Under the pieces are notes generated by a model that saw nothing but the letters and a program-made list of their open reading frames with translations, was not told where the DNA came from and searched no databases. Below are positions 1 through 8,620 of a stretch of DNA of 64,000 nucleotides, in pieces. Position numbers and translations under genes: made by a program. The stretch comes from JANQRZ01 sp965214485. GTDB lineage: Bacteria > Bacteroidota > Rhodothermia > Rhodothermales > JANQRZ01. Positions within the stretch are counted from its first letter, which is position 1, and each line of letters starts with the position of its first letter. The stretch covers positions 48,180 through 112,179 of the forward strand of contig CBDCBW010000014.1 of assembly GCA_965214485.1 (NCBI GenBank). The letters run 5' to 3'.

Positions 1-986
1 ACGAGGACGCCGGCGACGCGGTCCAGGCCGAGGCGCTCGGCGTCGGCGGCGGTGACGGCGCGGATCTCGACGCCGAGGTAGCCGCGCTGCACCTCGCCGA
101 AGGCGATCAGGTCGGTCGCTACGCGCGTCATCAGGTTGGCCGGGACGGCGAAGCCGTAGCCCTCGTAGGACCCGCTCTCGGTGGCGATCGCGGTGGCGAT
201 GCCGACGAGCTCGCCGCGCAGGTTGACGAGCGCGCCGCCGGAGTTGCCGGGGTTGATCGCGGCGTCGGTCTGGATGAAGTCCTCGATGCGGAAGTCGTCC
301 TCGATGATGTCCACCTGCCGCCCGAGCGCGCTGACGATGCCCGAGGTCACGGTCGAGGTCAGCCGGAACGGGTTGCCCACCGCGAGCACCCACTCGCCGA
401 CCTCGAGCAGGTCCGAGTCGCCGAGCACGACGACGGGCAGGTCCGCCCCCTCGGCCTCGGGCATGTGGACCACCGCGAGGTCCGTCGTCGGGTCCACGCC
501 GACGACCTCGGCGTCGAACTCGCGCTTGTCGCCGAGGAGCACCCGGATGCGCGAGGCGCTGTCGATGACGTGGGCGTTCGTGACGACGTAGCCCGCCGGC
601 GAGATGATGACGCCGCTGCCGGCGCTCCGGCGGTAGCGGCGAGGCTGGATGAACGGGTGCCACTCCTCGAACTCCGGGTCGTCGCGCCCGCCGCGCCGGT
701 CCGCCGGCGTCTCGACCTCGATGAAGACGACGGTCGGCGTGACGCGGCTCGCGACGCCCTTGAACAGCTCGTTGAGCGAGGTCAGCTCGGGGAGGGCCTC
801 GGGCGGCGGCGGGTCCTGGTCGCCGATCCGCACCGGCTCGGCCACGGCGGGGCGCGCCGCCGACAGCGCGTCCTCGGCGCGCTCCGGGACCGGAGCGGAG
901 GGCCGCACGACCGACACGAGGAAGGCCCCGAGCGCGACGCCTACGGCGAGCACGCCGAGGCCAATGATGACACTTCGCTTATCCAT
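1..986 (-). CDS. HtrA/DegP-family periplasmic serine protease (C-terminus cut by window edge)
   Basis: Trypsin-like protease that degrades or refolds damaged envelope proteins. The start is the ATG at 986. The protein opens with a hydrophobic segment (about residues 5-25) acting as signal or anchor, followed by a low-complexity linker. The catalytic triad is visible: His139 in NAHVID, Asp169 in TTDLAVV and Ser249 in NPGNSGGAL. A PDZ domain begins at GYLGVEI and runs off the left edge, so the number of PDZ domains is unknown. The gene diverges from a glycosyltransferase. Family assignment is firm; the DegP, DegQ or DegS subtype cannot be decided from this piece. Confidence 0.93.
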   Translation of the reverse strand, partial: MDKRSVIIGLGVLAVGVALGAFLVSVVRPSAPVPERAEDALSAARPAVAEPVRIGDQDPPPPEALPELTSLNELFKGVASRVTPTVVFIEVETPADRRGGRDDPEFEEWHPFIQPRRYRRSAGSGVIISPAGYVVTNAHVIDSASRIRVLLGDKREFDAEVVGVDPTTDLAVVHMPEAEGADLPVVVLGDSDLLEVGEWVLAVGNPFRLTSTVTSGIVSALGRQVDIIEDDFRIEDFIQTDAAINPGNSGGALVNLRGELVGIATAIATESGSYEGYGFAVPANLMTRVATDLIAFGEVQRGYLGVEIRAVTAADAERLGLDRVAGVL

Positions 987-1030
987 GTGGCGCTGAAAAG
1001 TGGAGCACAAAGCCGGAGGCAACCGAGCCT

Positions 1031-1078
1031 CTGCCGCGAGCCCTGCCGCGAGCACTGCCGCGAGCGCTGCCGGTCGCC
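1031..1078. repeat. 12-nt tandem repeat in the HtrA/glycosyltransferase divergent spacer
   Basis: The unit CTGCCGCGAGCN occurs three times in a row (1031-1066), followed by a decayed fourth copy. The repeat lies 45 bp upstream of the protease start, inside the 246-bp divergent spacer (987-1232), which holds no gene. It could alter promoter spacing for the protease, but no operator was recognised. Confidence 0.7.
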
Positions 1079-1176
1079 TGCAAGGACCCGGCACGGGGGC
1101 CAATTGTTTCGCGCGCTCAAGCGCGGACGAGCGGAGGCCAGGAAGAGCGGAGGGTTTCCGAACCCGCCGCCGAGCC

Positions 1177-1184
1177 TATCTTCC
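1177..1184 (+). promoter_or_regulatory. Promoter -7-like box TATCTTCC for glycosyltransferase
   Basis: TATCTTCC lies 48 nt before the ATG at 1233, with TTTC at 1155-1158 placed 18 nt upstream. This resembles the Bacteroidota sigma factor pattern TTTG-N17-23-TAnnTTTG. The same kind of box precedes many other genes in this window. Confidence 0.45.
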
Positions 1185-1232
1185 CCGCTCCCGTTCGTCT
1201 CCGCTTCGGTTCGTCCCCGCTTCGGCTCGTTC

Positions 1233-2393
1233 ATGCCTCCTCCTCCGCCCCGCGTCCTCTTTGCCCTCGTCGGCGACGTGCGGGCGTCGTCGCGGGCGCT
1301 GCGGCAGCTTCGGGCCCTCGCCGAGATGGGCGTCGAGGTGGACGTGCTGACGTTCGGCCCGCCGCCGGAGCCGGGCGAAGTGGCCCCCGCGGTCCGGCTC
1401 CACGCGCTCCCCCGGCCGGGCGGGCAGGGGCCGCTGTTCTTCAGGCGGTGCCACGGCCTCTTCCGCGGCGAGGCGCTGAAGTGCCCGGCGGCGGTCTACC
1501 ACGCGAGCGACCTTTACGTCCTCCCCGCCCTCGCGGCGGCGGCCCGCCGGCACGGCGCGAGGCTCCTCCTCGACGCCCGCGAGCTCTACCCCCACGTCGA
1601 CGCCACGGCTGGAAAACCGTGGGCGCGGCGCGTGTGGACCGCGCTCGAACGGCGCTACCTCCCGCGCACCGACGCTGTGCTCACCGTCAACGACAGCATC
1701 GCCGACCGGATGGCCGAGACCTACGGGATCGACCGCCCCGTGGTGACGCACAACGTCCCGGAGCCCCAAGCGGTGCCGCGCACCGACGCGCTGCGAGACC
1801 TTCTCGGGATTCCCGCTGACCGGAAGATCGTGCTCTACCAGGGGCTCGTCCGCGTCGGGCGCGGGCTGCGCCGCCTCGTCGAGGCCATGCGAGACGTGCC
1901 CGACGCCCACCTCGTCGTGATCGGCGACGGGCCGAACAAGCACGTCGTCGTCGCCCACGCGAGCCGCCACCTGACGGGCCGCGCCCACTTCCTCCCGCAC
2001 ACCCCGCCCGGCGACCTGCTCCGGCTGACGGCCTCCGCCGACCTCGGCGTCCACGTCCCGCCGCCGGTCACGCTCAGCGTCGAGCTCGCGCTGCCGAACA
2101 AGCTCTTCGAGTACCTCACGGCGGGCCTGCCGGTGGTGGTCTCCGACTTTCCCGAGATGCGCCGCGCGGTCGAGGACTTCGACGTCGGCTTGGTCGTGGA
2201 CCCCCTCGACACCCAGGCCATCGGCGCGGCCATCCGCCGGGCGCTCGCGGACGACGACGCCCGGCAGCGCTGGCAGGCGGGCCTCCCGAGCGTGTTCGAG
2301 ACCTACAGCCCGGAGGTCTCGAAGGAGCGCCTCCAGGAGGTCTACCGCGGCCTACTCAGCGGCCTGCTCACCGAGGCCGAATCGGGACGCTGA
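1233..2393 (+). CDS. Glycosyltransferase family 4 (GT-B fold)
   Basis: Likely transfers a sugar from a nucleotide-sugar donor during cell-surface polysaccharide synthesis. The ATG at 1233 gives 386 residues beginning MPPPPPRVLFAL, a typical first beta strand of a GT-B N-domain; the longer upstream reading has no such start. The C-domain shows the donor-binding region with ALPNKLFEYLTAGLPVVVSD, where the K-x-x-E-Y segment and following glycine are characteristic of GT4 enzymes. No membrane segment is seen. It stands alone and overlaps the 3' end of the convergent DUF2911 gene by 26 bp. Donor and acceptor cannot be predicted. Confidence 0.85.
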   Translation: MPPPPPRVLFALVGDVRASSRALRQLRALAEMGVEVDVLTFGPPPEPGEVAPAVRLHALPRPGGQGPLFFRRCHGLFRGEALKCPAAVYHASDLYVLPALAAAARRHGARLLLDARELYPHVDATAGKPWARRVWTALERRYLPRTDAVLTVNDSIADRMAETYGIDRPVVTHNVPEPQAVPRTDALRDLLGIPADRKIVLYQGLVRVGRGLRRLVEAMRDVPDAHLVVIGDGPNKHVVVAHASRHLTGRAHFLPHTPPGDLLRLTASADLGVHVPPPVTLSVELALPNKLFEYLTAGLPVVVSDFPEMRRAVEDFDVGLVVDPLDTQAIGAAIRRALADDDARQRWQAGLPSVFETYSPEVSKERLQEVYRGLLSGLLTEAESGR

Positions 2394-2976
2394 CGCCGGT
2401 GCGGTCCCAGCGGATGCGGAGGTCGGCCCCGCCGGCGGCCGGCACGAAGTCTATCGTGAACGCTGGAACGGACTCGGCGAGGGTTTCCGGTTCGAGGTCC
2501 ACGGTCAGCACGTCGAGCGTGGGGTCGTACGCGTCGGCGAGGTGCATCCCGAGGGCGAGGTTGAGGTGGAGCGTCCAGCGCTCGGGGCGCGGCGTGGTGA
2601 AGAGGCTGTAGACCCCCGGCCCCAGCGCCTCGCCGCCGACCGTCACCGGCGCGGTCACGACGAGCTCGGTGGCGCGGTGCGCGCCCGTCACCCACACCTC
2701 GCCCCAGCCGACGAGGCCGCCGAAAATCTGTCGCCCCCGTGCGTACGGCTTGCCGTAGACGACGTGGAGATAGCCGCCGCCCGGCAGCCGCGCCCCGGCT
2801 CGGCCGACCGCACTCCCCGGCGGCGGATCGCCCGGATCGACGCGCAGCCCCTCGACGAGAAACGTCTCGGCGGTGGCGTCGGCAGCGCCGTCGGCGGCAG
2901 CTTCGTGCTGCGCGGCGGCGGGCAGCGCGAGCGCCAGACCCAGCACGGCGACAGCCAGAAAGCGCAGGGCGTGCAT
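2368..2976 (-). CDS. DUF2911 family secreted protein
   Basis: A 202-residue protein with a signal peptide (LALALPAAAQ, cleavage near residue 22) and a DUF2911 domain, recognised by VVYGKPYARGRQIFGG and GVYSLFTTPRPERWTLHLN. Function of the family is unknown; members are exported beta-rich proteins common in Bacteroidota. It is the last gene of the minus-strand copper operon, 13 bp after the TonB receptor, so it may be co-expressed with copper import. No metal-binding motif is evident. It overlaps the convergent glycosyltransferase by 26 bp. Confidence 0.82.
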   Translation of the reverse strand: MHALRFLAVAVLGLALALPAAAQHEAAADGAADATAETFLVEGLRVDPGDPPPGSAVGRAGARLPGGGYLHVVYGKPYARGRQIFGGLVGWGEVWVTGAHRATELVVTAPVTVGGEALGPGVYSLFTTPRPERWTLHLNLALGMHLADAYDPTLDVLTVDLEPETLAESVPAFTIDFVPAAGGADLRIRWDRTGVSVPIRPR

Positions 2977-2989
2977 AATCTGATGCGGT

Positions 2990-5251
2990 TTATAGCTCGA
3001 AGCCGACGGCGAGGTAGACGCTGCGGCCGCGCGCGGCGAGGTCGGAGAGCGCGAGGTGCTCGCGGTAGAAGGTGTCGAACAGGTTCTCGACGCCGGCCTG
3101 GACCGAGACCGGCCCGGCCGGCTGCCAGCCGAAGCGGAGCGTCAAAACGTTGTAGCCGTCGGTCGGCAGCTCTTCGTAGGCCTCGAAGGCAACGCGGTTC
3201 TGGGCGAGCGCCCACCGGCTCTCGGCCTCGGCGAACCACGGCCGCCGGTCGTAGCCGAGCGCGACGACGCCCGACACCGGCGGGATGAGCGGGAGCGGCT
3301 CGCCGAACGACACGTTCTGCCCAAGCGTCGCGCTCGCCGAAACCGTCGCCGCCAAGCCGCGCACGAGCCTGCCGAGGCTGGCAAGGGCGCTGACCTCGGC
3401 ACCGGCCATCCACCCGCGCGCGGCGTTGTCGTAGAGCCGGAACCGGTACGTCGAGCCCGACAGGCCCGGCACGACCTCGCTGTCGGCCACGCCGACGACG
3501 ACGTTTTGGAGCAGATGCCCGTACGCCGCCGCCTCGACCGCGAGCACATCGCCCGCGTGCGCGAGTCCGACTTCGAGCTGGCGGCTCCGCTCGGGCTTGA
3601 GGTCAGGACGGCCGGTGTAGAAGTAGCCGTCGACGTAGTTGTAGACGTAGTGCCCGTACTGTTCCACAATGGTCGGCAGGCGACCGGCATCGGCGAGAGC
3701 GACGCGGAGCCGGGTCTGGGGCGAAAGTGCATACGTCGCGGTCGCGCTCACGCTCGGGATGAGCAGCGTCCGGGCGAGGTCGACGGAGCCGTAGCGCGAG
3801 GCGAAGATCGAGCGGATCTCGTCGCGGTGGGTGTCGCGCGCCGTCGCGTCGAGCCGAGCCGAGGCCGTGACCGTCCACCGGTCGCCGAGCGGCCGGCGTG
3901 CTTCGAGCGCGAGTCCGCCGTTGAGCGCGCGCGCGTCGCCGACGTTGAGGAGATACATGTCGCGGATGCCGGGGAACAGGCTGAACATGAACATGTCGCC
4001 GAACTGCCGGACGCGGTGCACGTCGGCCGTGAGGGCGAGGCCGGTCTGGCCGAACGCCCGAGCGGCCTCGGCCTGGCCGCCCCACACGTCGGTGTAGCCC
4101 GCCATCGGCATGTACATCCCGCGCATCACGGGGCGCTCCATCACGTCGCGGAAGCGGTCGTCCATCGTGTGCTCGACGCGGTTACGGTAGAGCCTGAGCC
4201 CAAGCCGGTCGAGGCCGGGCGCGCGGCCGTCGTAGTCCAGGCTCGCGATCCGCGCCTGGGCGAGCGTGGCGTCCATCAGGAGCGCGGGGTAGCCCACGAG
4301 CCAGGCATCGTCGGCGATGACCTGGGCCGAGAGCCGGTGCCCGTCGCCGAGCCGGAGCGCCCCGGCGACCGCGAGGTTGCGCTTTTCGTAGCCCGACGTC
4401 GCTATCGGATCTCTCCCGCCCGGCGCGTAGTCGTCGCTGGCCCGGTACGATCCGCTCGCCCGGGCGGCCCACCGCGCGCCGCCGACGTTGGCGGCCCCGC
4501 GCACGCGCCGCGCCGCACCCTGACTCTCGACTCCGGTCTCGGCTTCGACCGCGAGCACGCCGAACTCGGGCCGCTCGGTGACGAGGTTGATAGCCCCGCC
4601 GATCTGGGAGCCGCGCCCCAGGTCGGTCGCGCCCTTCGATACCTCGACCGCCGCGAGGTTTTCGGGCTCGACGTAGCTCGACGCCGGGTCCATCTTGTCG
4701 ACGCACGCGCCGTAGACCGGCATCCCGTCCACGGTCAGCGCGACCTGCCCGCCCTGGTAGCCGCGCACGACGGGCTCCCACGCGAAGTTCGCCCGCTGGA
4801 TCATGCCCACGCCGGAGAGCCGAGCCAAGAGGTCATCGGTCGTCGCCGGTGTCCGGCCCGGTGCCGAGGGGTCGCCCGCCACGGTCCGCTCGCCGGAGAC
4901 GAGCACGGCGTCGAGCGCGGTGTCCTGCGGCGCGAGGCGCACAACGAGCGGCCCGTCCATCGCCTGGGCCATCGCCACGCGCTCCGGCGCGAAGCCGACC
5001 GCCGAGATGAGCAGCTCGGCATCGCCGTGGAGCACGCGGAGGCGGAACAGACCATACACGTCGGCGGCCGTCCCGCGGTCGGTGCCGTCCACGCGGATGC
5101 CGGCGAACGGTACGCTCTGGCCCGTCACCGCGTCCACGACGCGACCGGCTACGTCATGGCTCCCGGCGTGCGCGGCATGGTCGGCGTGCTGGGCCGCGGC
5201 GGGTAGCCCAAGACCGACGAGGAGGGCGAGAAGAAGCGCGTAGCGGCTCAT
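2990..5251 (-). CDS. OprC/NosA-like TonB-dependent copper receptor
   Basis: A 753-residue outer-membrane receptor. The start at 5251 overlaps the upstream stop by 4 bp (ATGA), implying translational coupling; longer upstream readings belong to another gene. Order: signal peptide (GLPAAAQ), His-rich stretch HADHAAHAGSHD, carboxypeptidase-regulatory-like domain (about 33-110), plug (about 125-265), then barrel. Copper-ligand motifs stand out: Cys183-V-D-K-Met187 in the plug followed by DPASSYVEPENL, and His361-T-Met363 in the barrel. The spacing of 178 residues is close to the CxxxM/HxM copper site of Pseudomonas OprC. A Met cluster (MRGMYMPM) follows. Substrate is inferred as copper with good support from residues and neighbours. 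Confidence 0.87.
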   Translation of the reverse strand: MSRYALLLALLVGLGLPAAAQHADHAAHAGSHDVAGRVVDAVTGQSVPFAGIRVDGTDRGTAADVYGLFRLRVLHGDAELLISAVGFAPERVAMAQAMDGPLVVRLAPQDTALDAVLVSGERTVAGDPSAPGRTPATTDDLLARLSGVGMIQRANFAWEPVVRGYQGGQVALTVDGMPVYGACVDKMDPASSYVEPENLAAVEVSKGATDLGRGSQIGGAINLVTERPEFGVLAVEAETGVESQGAARRVRGAANVGGARWAARASGSYRASDDYAPGGRDPIATSGYEKRNLAVAGALRLGDGHRLSAQVIADDAWLVGYPALLMDATLAQARIASLDYDGRAPGLDRLGLRLYRNRVEHTMDDRFRDVMERPVMRGMYMPMAGYTDVWGGQAEAARAFGQTGLALTADVHRVRQFGDMFMFSLFPGIRDMYLLNVGDARALNGGLALEARRPLGDRWTVTASARLDATARDTHRDEIRSIFASRYGSVDLARTLLIPSVSATATYALSPQTRLRVALADAGRLPTIVEQYGHYVYNYVDGYFYTGRPDLKPERSRQLEVGLAHAGDVLAVEAAAYGHLLQNVVVGVADSEVVPGLSGSTYRFRLYDNAARGWMAGAEVSALASLGRLVRGLAATVSASATLGQNVSFGEPLPLIPPVSGVVALGYDRRPWFAEAESRWALAQNRVAFEAYEELPTDGYNVLTLRFGWQPAGPVSVQAGVENLFDTFYREHLALSDLAARGRSVYLAVGFEL

Positions 5252-6063
5252 GGTTCGTAGACGGTGTAGCCCACGAAGCGAAACGGGACGGGGCCGCTGC
5301 CGGAGGGCGTGAGGGTGACGGTCATCTCCCAGCCGCCGGACATGATGAAGTCGACCATCCAGCGGTAGCGGCCGCCGTCGGTAGCGAAGTCGTCGTAGGG
5401 CGTCGAGTGCCCGTCGCCGCCGCCCATGTCCATATACGGGTAGAGGTCGGCGTCCGCGCCCGCGACGGCCTCGAAGGCGGTGCCGGTCCAGCGGTGCGCC
5501 GCCACCTCGAATGGGTTCTCGCCCACGACGGGCCGCGCCGGGTCTACCCACGAAACGAGCAGGTCGCCCTGCTGCTGCATCCACACGTCCGGGCGGGCTT
5601 TGACCTCAAAGGTCGCCGTCCCACCTGCACCGTCGAGCGTCTCGACGTCGGCGCTGAGCGTGAACGTCCGGGCCGTGGTGTCGGGCGCGAGGAAAAAGGC
5701 CGCGCCCTCGAAGAACCCCTCGGCGTCGGCGCTCGTCGGCGGGGCTTCGACCGGAAGCGCCACGCCCGAAGCCGGGCCTGCCGCCGGCGCAGCGGCGAGG
5801 GCGATGCGAGCGTCGGTCACCGCCGCGCCGTTTTCAGCAAGACGCAGGCGGAGCCGGTTGTAGCCCAGGTGCGGCCCGCCCCGGTCGGCAAACAGCTCGA
5901 CGGCGAGGCCGCCGACCTCGGCCGTACCGACCGGCGCGAAGCCGGTCAGCTCTTCAGGCGGCGCAGGCGGCTGGAGCGCCTGAAAGTCGAAGTCCGCCAC
6001 GCCGTCGGGGACGCACCCCGCGAGCACGAGCAGAACAAAAAGCACAAAGGGGCGCTTAGTCAT
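5248..6063 (-). CDS. YtkA-like domain lipoprotein of the copper operon
   Basis: A 271-residue protein with a lipoprotein signal (LLVLAGC) and two Ig-like YtkA/FixH-type segments. The C-terminal part carries a Met/Asp/His-rich loop, YPYMDMGGGDGHSTPYDDF, followed by GRYRWMVDFIMSGGWEM, typical of periplasmic proteins that hold copper through Met and His. It overlaps the upstream dihaem peroxidase by 4 bp and the downstream receptor by 4 bp, so the three are probably co-translated. A periplasmic copper carrier or chaperone between receptor and MbnP is the best guess; direct evidence is limited to motif and context. Confidence 0.75.
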   Translation of the reverse strand: MTKRPFVLFVLLVLAGCVPDGVADFDFQALQPPAPPEELTGFAPVGTAEVGGLAVELFADRGGPHLGYNRLRLRLAENGAAVTDARIALAAAPAAGPASGVALPVEAPPTSADAEGFFEGAAFFLAPDTTARTFTLSADVETLDGAGGTATFEVKARPDVWMQQQGDLLVSWVDPARPVVGENPFEVAAHRWTGTAFEAVAGADADLYPYMDMGGGDGHSTPYDDFATDGGRYRWMVDFIMSGGWEMTVTLTPSGSGPVPFRFVGYTVYEP

Positions 6064-7073
6064 GGCATCGGGGATCGGTGGACGGGGGCGGGCTGATCGT
6101 CGAGCGTGCGGAGGAACGCGACGAGGTCGGCGCGCTCGGCCTCGCTCAGGCCCAGCGGACCGACCCGGGCGTCCTGCCCCGGCGTGCCGTCGCCGCCCCG
6201 GTCGTAGTGCGCGACCACGGCTTGGAGCGTGGCGTGGCGTCCATCGTGGAAATAGGGAGCCGTGCGCGCGACGGCGCGCAGGCTCGGGATGCGGAACGTA
6301 CCCCGGTCAGCGGAATCGAACGTGATCCGCTCCCGACCGGGGTCTTGATCGGTGACAGCCACGCCGTTGTTGGCGAAGCCCTCGGTCGTCAAGAGCGGCC
6401 CGGCGTGGCACGCCTGGCAGTGCGTCTCGAAGAGCCTAAGCCCGCGCTGCTCCGCTGGGCTGAAGGCACCGGCCTCCCCCGTCCGGTGCCGGTCGAAGGC
6501 GGTCGGCGCGCTGACGATCGTGCGCTGGAACGCGGCGAGCGCGTAGCTGAGCGTCTGCACGCTCGGGCCGTCGCCGTCGAACGCTTGGGCGAACAGGGCG
6601 GGGTACTCCGGGTGCGCGGCCAGGCGCGCGAGCGCGTCCGGCACCGGCAGGTCTAGCTCGTTCGGGTCCTCGAGCGGGACAAGCGCCTGGCTCTCCAGAA
6701 ACAACGCCCCGCCGTCCCAGAAAAACGAGGTGCGGTAGGCCACGTTCAGCAGGCTCGGCGCGTTCCGCAGCCCCCGCCGCCCCTCGACCCCGACGCTCCG
6801 CAGGTGCCCGTCGGTGAAGGCGATCTCGGGCAGGTGGCACGTCCCGCACGACACGGTCCGGTCGGAGGACAGGATCGGGTCGAAGAAGAGCCGCTCGCCG
6901 AGGGCGACGCGGTGGGCGAGGAGGGGATTCTGGGGCGGCACCGGCAGCGCCTCGAACCCGGCCGGCACCGCGACCGACACCACCGCCGGACCCTCCGGCC
7001 CGGACGCATCGCACCCGGCCACTGCGAAGGCGGCAGCGAGCGCGAGCACCGGGCCGAAGCGTCGCCGCGGCAT
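6060..7073 (-). CDS. MbnH/MauG-like dihaem cytochrome c peroxidase-family lipoprotein
   Basis: A 337-residue protein with lipobox VAGC at about residue 20 and two haem c motifs, CGTCH and CQACH, in the cytochrome c peroxidase/MauG arrangement. Proteins of this family beside MbnP (MbnH) oxidise a tryptophan of the partner to kynurenine, which helps MbnP bind copper; MauG does the related tryptophan modification in methylamine dehydrogenase. The next gene upstream is an MbnP-like protein only 3 bp away, so the MbnH role is more likely than peroxide detoxification. It starts at the ATG at 7073. Haem attachment would depend on the Ccm genes at 24-27 kb. Confidence 0.85.
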   Translation of the reverse strand: MPRRRFGPVLALAAAFAVAGCDASGPEGPAVVSVAVPAGFEALPVPPQNPLLAHRVALGERLFFDPILSSDRTVSCGTCHLPEIAFTDGHLRSVGVEGRRGLRNAPSLLNVAYRTSFFWDGGALFLESQALVPLEDPNELDLPVPDALARLAAHPEYPALFAQAFDGDGPSVQTLSYALAAFQRTIVSAPTAFDRHRTGEAGAFSPAEQRGLRLFETHCQACHAGPLLTTEGFANNGVAVTDQDPGRERITFDSADRGTFRIPSLRAVARTAPYFHDGRHATLQAVVAHYDRGGDGTPGQDARVGPLGLSEAERADLVAFLRTLDDQPAPVHRSPMP

Positions 7074-7076
7074 CGC

Positions 7077-7982
7077 CTAGTTGGCCTCGACGCCGAGCAG
7101 TTCGAACGCGTCGGCGAGGTTGGCCGTGACCGTCTGCACGACCTCGGGGCAGTCGCCGGTCATGCAGAAGCGGTTGAACGGCTCGTCGTAGTCCACACCG
7201 TCGAGGAAGCGGGCGTAGTCCACCTGGAGGCGGAGGGTCTGTGCCTCGCCCGCGCCGAGCGCAAACGCCTGGTCGATCTCGACCGGCATCGCATTCGCCG
7301 TGCCGCCGAGGTGGAGACGCCAGAACCCGGAGGCCGGGTCGCGCGCGTCGGCCTCGCCGTCGCCGTCCACGTCCCGGTCGTCGACCACGCCGTCGCCGTC
7401 GGCGTCGAGCAGCCCGTCGAGTCGGAGGAAGACGTAGCCCGCGTTCCAGTTCCAGTGCATCGAGGGTGTCTGGGGCGCGAGCGGGTGGTCCGCCGGCGCG
7501 TCCTCGGGCGCGATCCGGTTGTCGAGTCCGTTGACGCCGAGCGTGAAGCGGAGGCCGCTGTACGCGCCGGCCGGCACCTCGCCGAGGACCGTCTCGGTCC
7601 GGCCCTGGTCGCTACGGGCATAGACGTAGCGCTCGGTGACGGTGTGCTGAATCTCGGTCTCGTCGTCCTGCCGAGCCCGAACGGTGATGGCCTCGCCGTC
7701 GAGCAGCACTTCGGTGCCGTCTTCGCGGAGCAGGGTGATGTCCGACAGGTAAAGGCGGGCCGTTTCGAGGACGCCGGCGCGGCCCTGGACCTGGAGGGCT
7801 TCGCCGCCGACGAGCGCGGCTCCGTCGAAGAGCGGTTCAAGGTCGAGGCCGAGCATGGCGGAGTCTTCGGTCGGGTCGTTGGCCTCGCACCCGGCGAGGA
7901 CGAAGGTGCCGGCGACCGCGAGGGCAGCGAGGCCCGGCCAGCGAGCGGTCCGGGCGAAGGTTGTGCGGATAGCGTAGGTCAT
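7077..7982 (-). CDS. MbnP-like copper-binding lipoprotein
   Basis: A 301-residue lipoprotein. The ATG at 7982 is preferred over one 15 codons upstream because it directly precedes the signal sequence ending in lipobox LAGC. The MbnP domain shows LYLSDITLLREDG, a central SMHWNWNAGYVFLRLDG (the tryptophans are candidates for kynurenine formation), an Asp-rich DADGDGVVDDRDVDGDGEAD insert resembling a calcium loop, and a closing MTGDCPEVVQTVTANLADAF. MbnP proteins bind copper in the periplasm. The adjacent MbnH-like gene and OprC-like receptor support copper acquisition. No methanobactin precursor or MbnB/MbnC gene is present. Confidence 0.87.
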   Translation of the reverse strand: MTYAIRTTFARTARWPGLAALAVAGTFVLAGCEANDPTEDSAMLGLDLEPLFDGAALVGGEALQVQGRAGVLETARLYLSDITLLREDGTEVLLDGEAITVRARQDDETEIQHTVTERYVYARSDQGRTETVLGEVPAGAYSGLRFTLGVNGLDNRIAPEDAPADHPLAPQTPSMHWNWNAGYVFLRLDGLLDADGDGVVDDRDVDGDGEADARDPASGFWRLHLGGTANAMPVEIDQAFALGAGEAQTLRLQVDYARFLDGVDYDEPFNRFCMTGDCPEVVQTVTANLADAFELLGVEAN

Positions 7983-8194
7983 GATTTTAGCTGGGCGTTC
8001 GTAGCGAAGGAGATACCCCGATGGCATGCACCGGTGCCCACCCGACGTGGGCAGGATGAGGGAGGCCGCACCCAGACGAGGGCGAGGCCGGAACCAGAGG
8101 CGCGCGGCGCGTCCGCAAAGGCGGACACACGTTCAGCGGCTGGGCTGAAGGCGAGCGGCGCGCGGGTAGCCCGCGCGCGGCAGTCGGCAGCGCG
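7983..8194 (-). promoter_or_regulatory. Structured 212-nt leader before the MbnP gene (three hairpins)
   Basis: No gene is seen. Three perfect inverted repeats occur in order on the transcribed strand: 8158-8166/8170-8178 (GCGCGCGGG arms, loop TAG) just after the stop of the CNGKC gene; 8111-8116/8121-8126 (GTCCGC arms, AAAG loop); and 8035-8041/8047-8053 (TGCCCAC arms). None has a following T-tract, so simple intrinsic termination is unlikely. The spacer is far longer than any other in this operon and could process, attenuate or stabilise the message. Confidence 0.45.
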
Positions 8195-8578
8195 CTAGGC
8201 GGCGCGCGGCGGGTGGAAGACCTGGCCGGCCGGATCGGTGCCGGTGTCGCGCGCAGAGACGGGAGCCCACGCCGTCGGGCGCGCGGTGTGGTCCGGGAGC
8301 GGCTGCCCGTCCACGAGGACGGCGGCCACGGCGAGCGCGATCTGCATCGTCGCCTGCCGCTGCTCGCGGTCGCGCTCGCGCTGCTCGCGGAGCTGCTTCG
8401 TGAGAAAGCACTTACCGTTGCACTTCGTCTCCGGCACGTCGCGGTTGACGCACAGCGTCTCGATCACGAAGTCCTGCCGTAGCAGAAACGTCCCCTGGAC
8501 CAGCAGCAAGCCCTGCGTGCTCAGCACGACGGCGAGCACGAGCGCGAGGCGGACGATATAAGCGAGGCGAGGCAGCAC
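8195..8578 (-). CDS. Small CNGKC-motif membrane protein of the copper operon
   Basis: A 127-residue protein with GTG start at 8578, one N-terminal transmembrane segment (about residues 8-28), then LCVNRDVPETKCNGKCFLTKQL, and a charged RE-rich helix. Small proteins with a membrane anchor and a CNGKC-type CxxxC motif are common in Bacteroidota near TonB receptors and copper genes; their function is not established. The two cysteines four apart could bind metal or act in thiol chemistry. It is followed by the structured leader of the MbnP gene and preceded by a PD40 protein 42 bp away. Confidence 0.65.
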   Translation of the reverse strand: MLPRLAYIVRLALVLAVVLSTQGLLLVQGTFLLRQDFVIETLCVNRDVPETKCNGKCFLTKQLREQRERDREQRQATMQIALAVAAVLVDGQPLPDHTARPTAWAPVSARDTGTDPAGQVFHPPRAA

Positions 8579-8620
8579 AGCTTCTATGATACGACCTTTT
8601 TGCGCTGACGCCGTGCCGGT

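Noticed and set aside
7073..7080. Separate promoter between the MbnP and MbnH genes
   Set aside because: Only 3 bp separate the genes and no box is seen; co-transcription is far more likely.
2990..8578. Methanobactin biosynthesis operon
   Set aside because: MbnP and MbnH are present, but no MbnA precursor, MbnB or MbnC gene is visible; MbnP/MbnH pairs occur widely without methanobactin.
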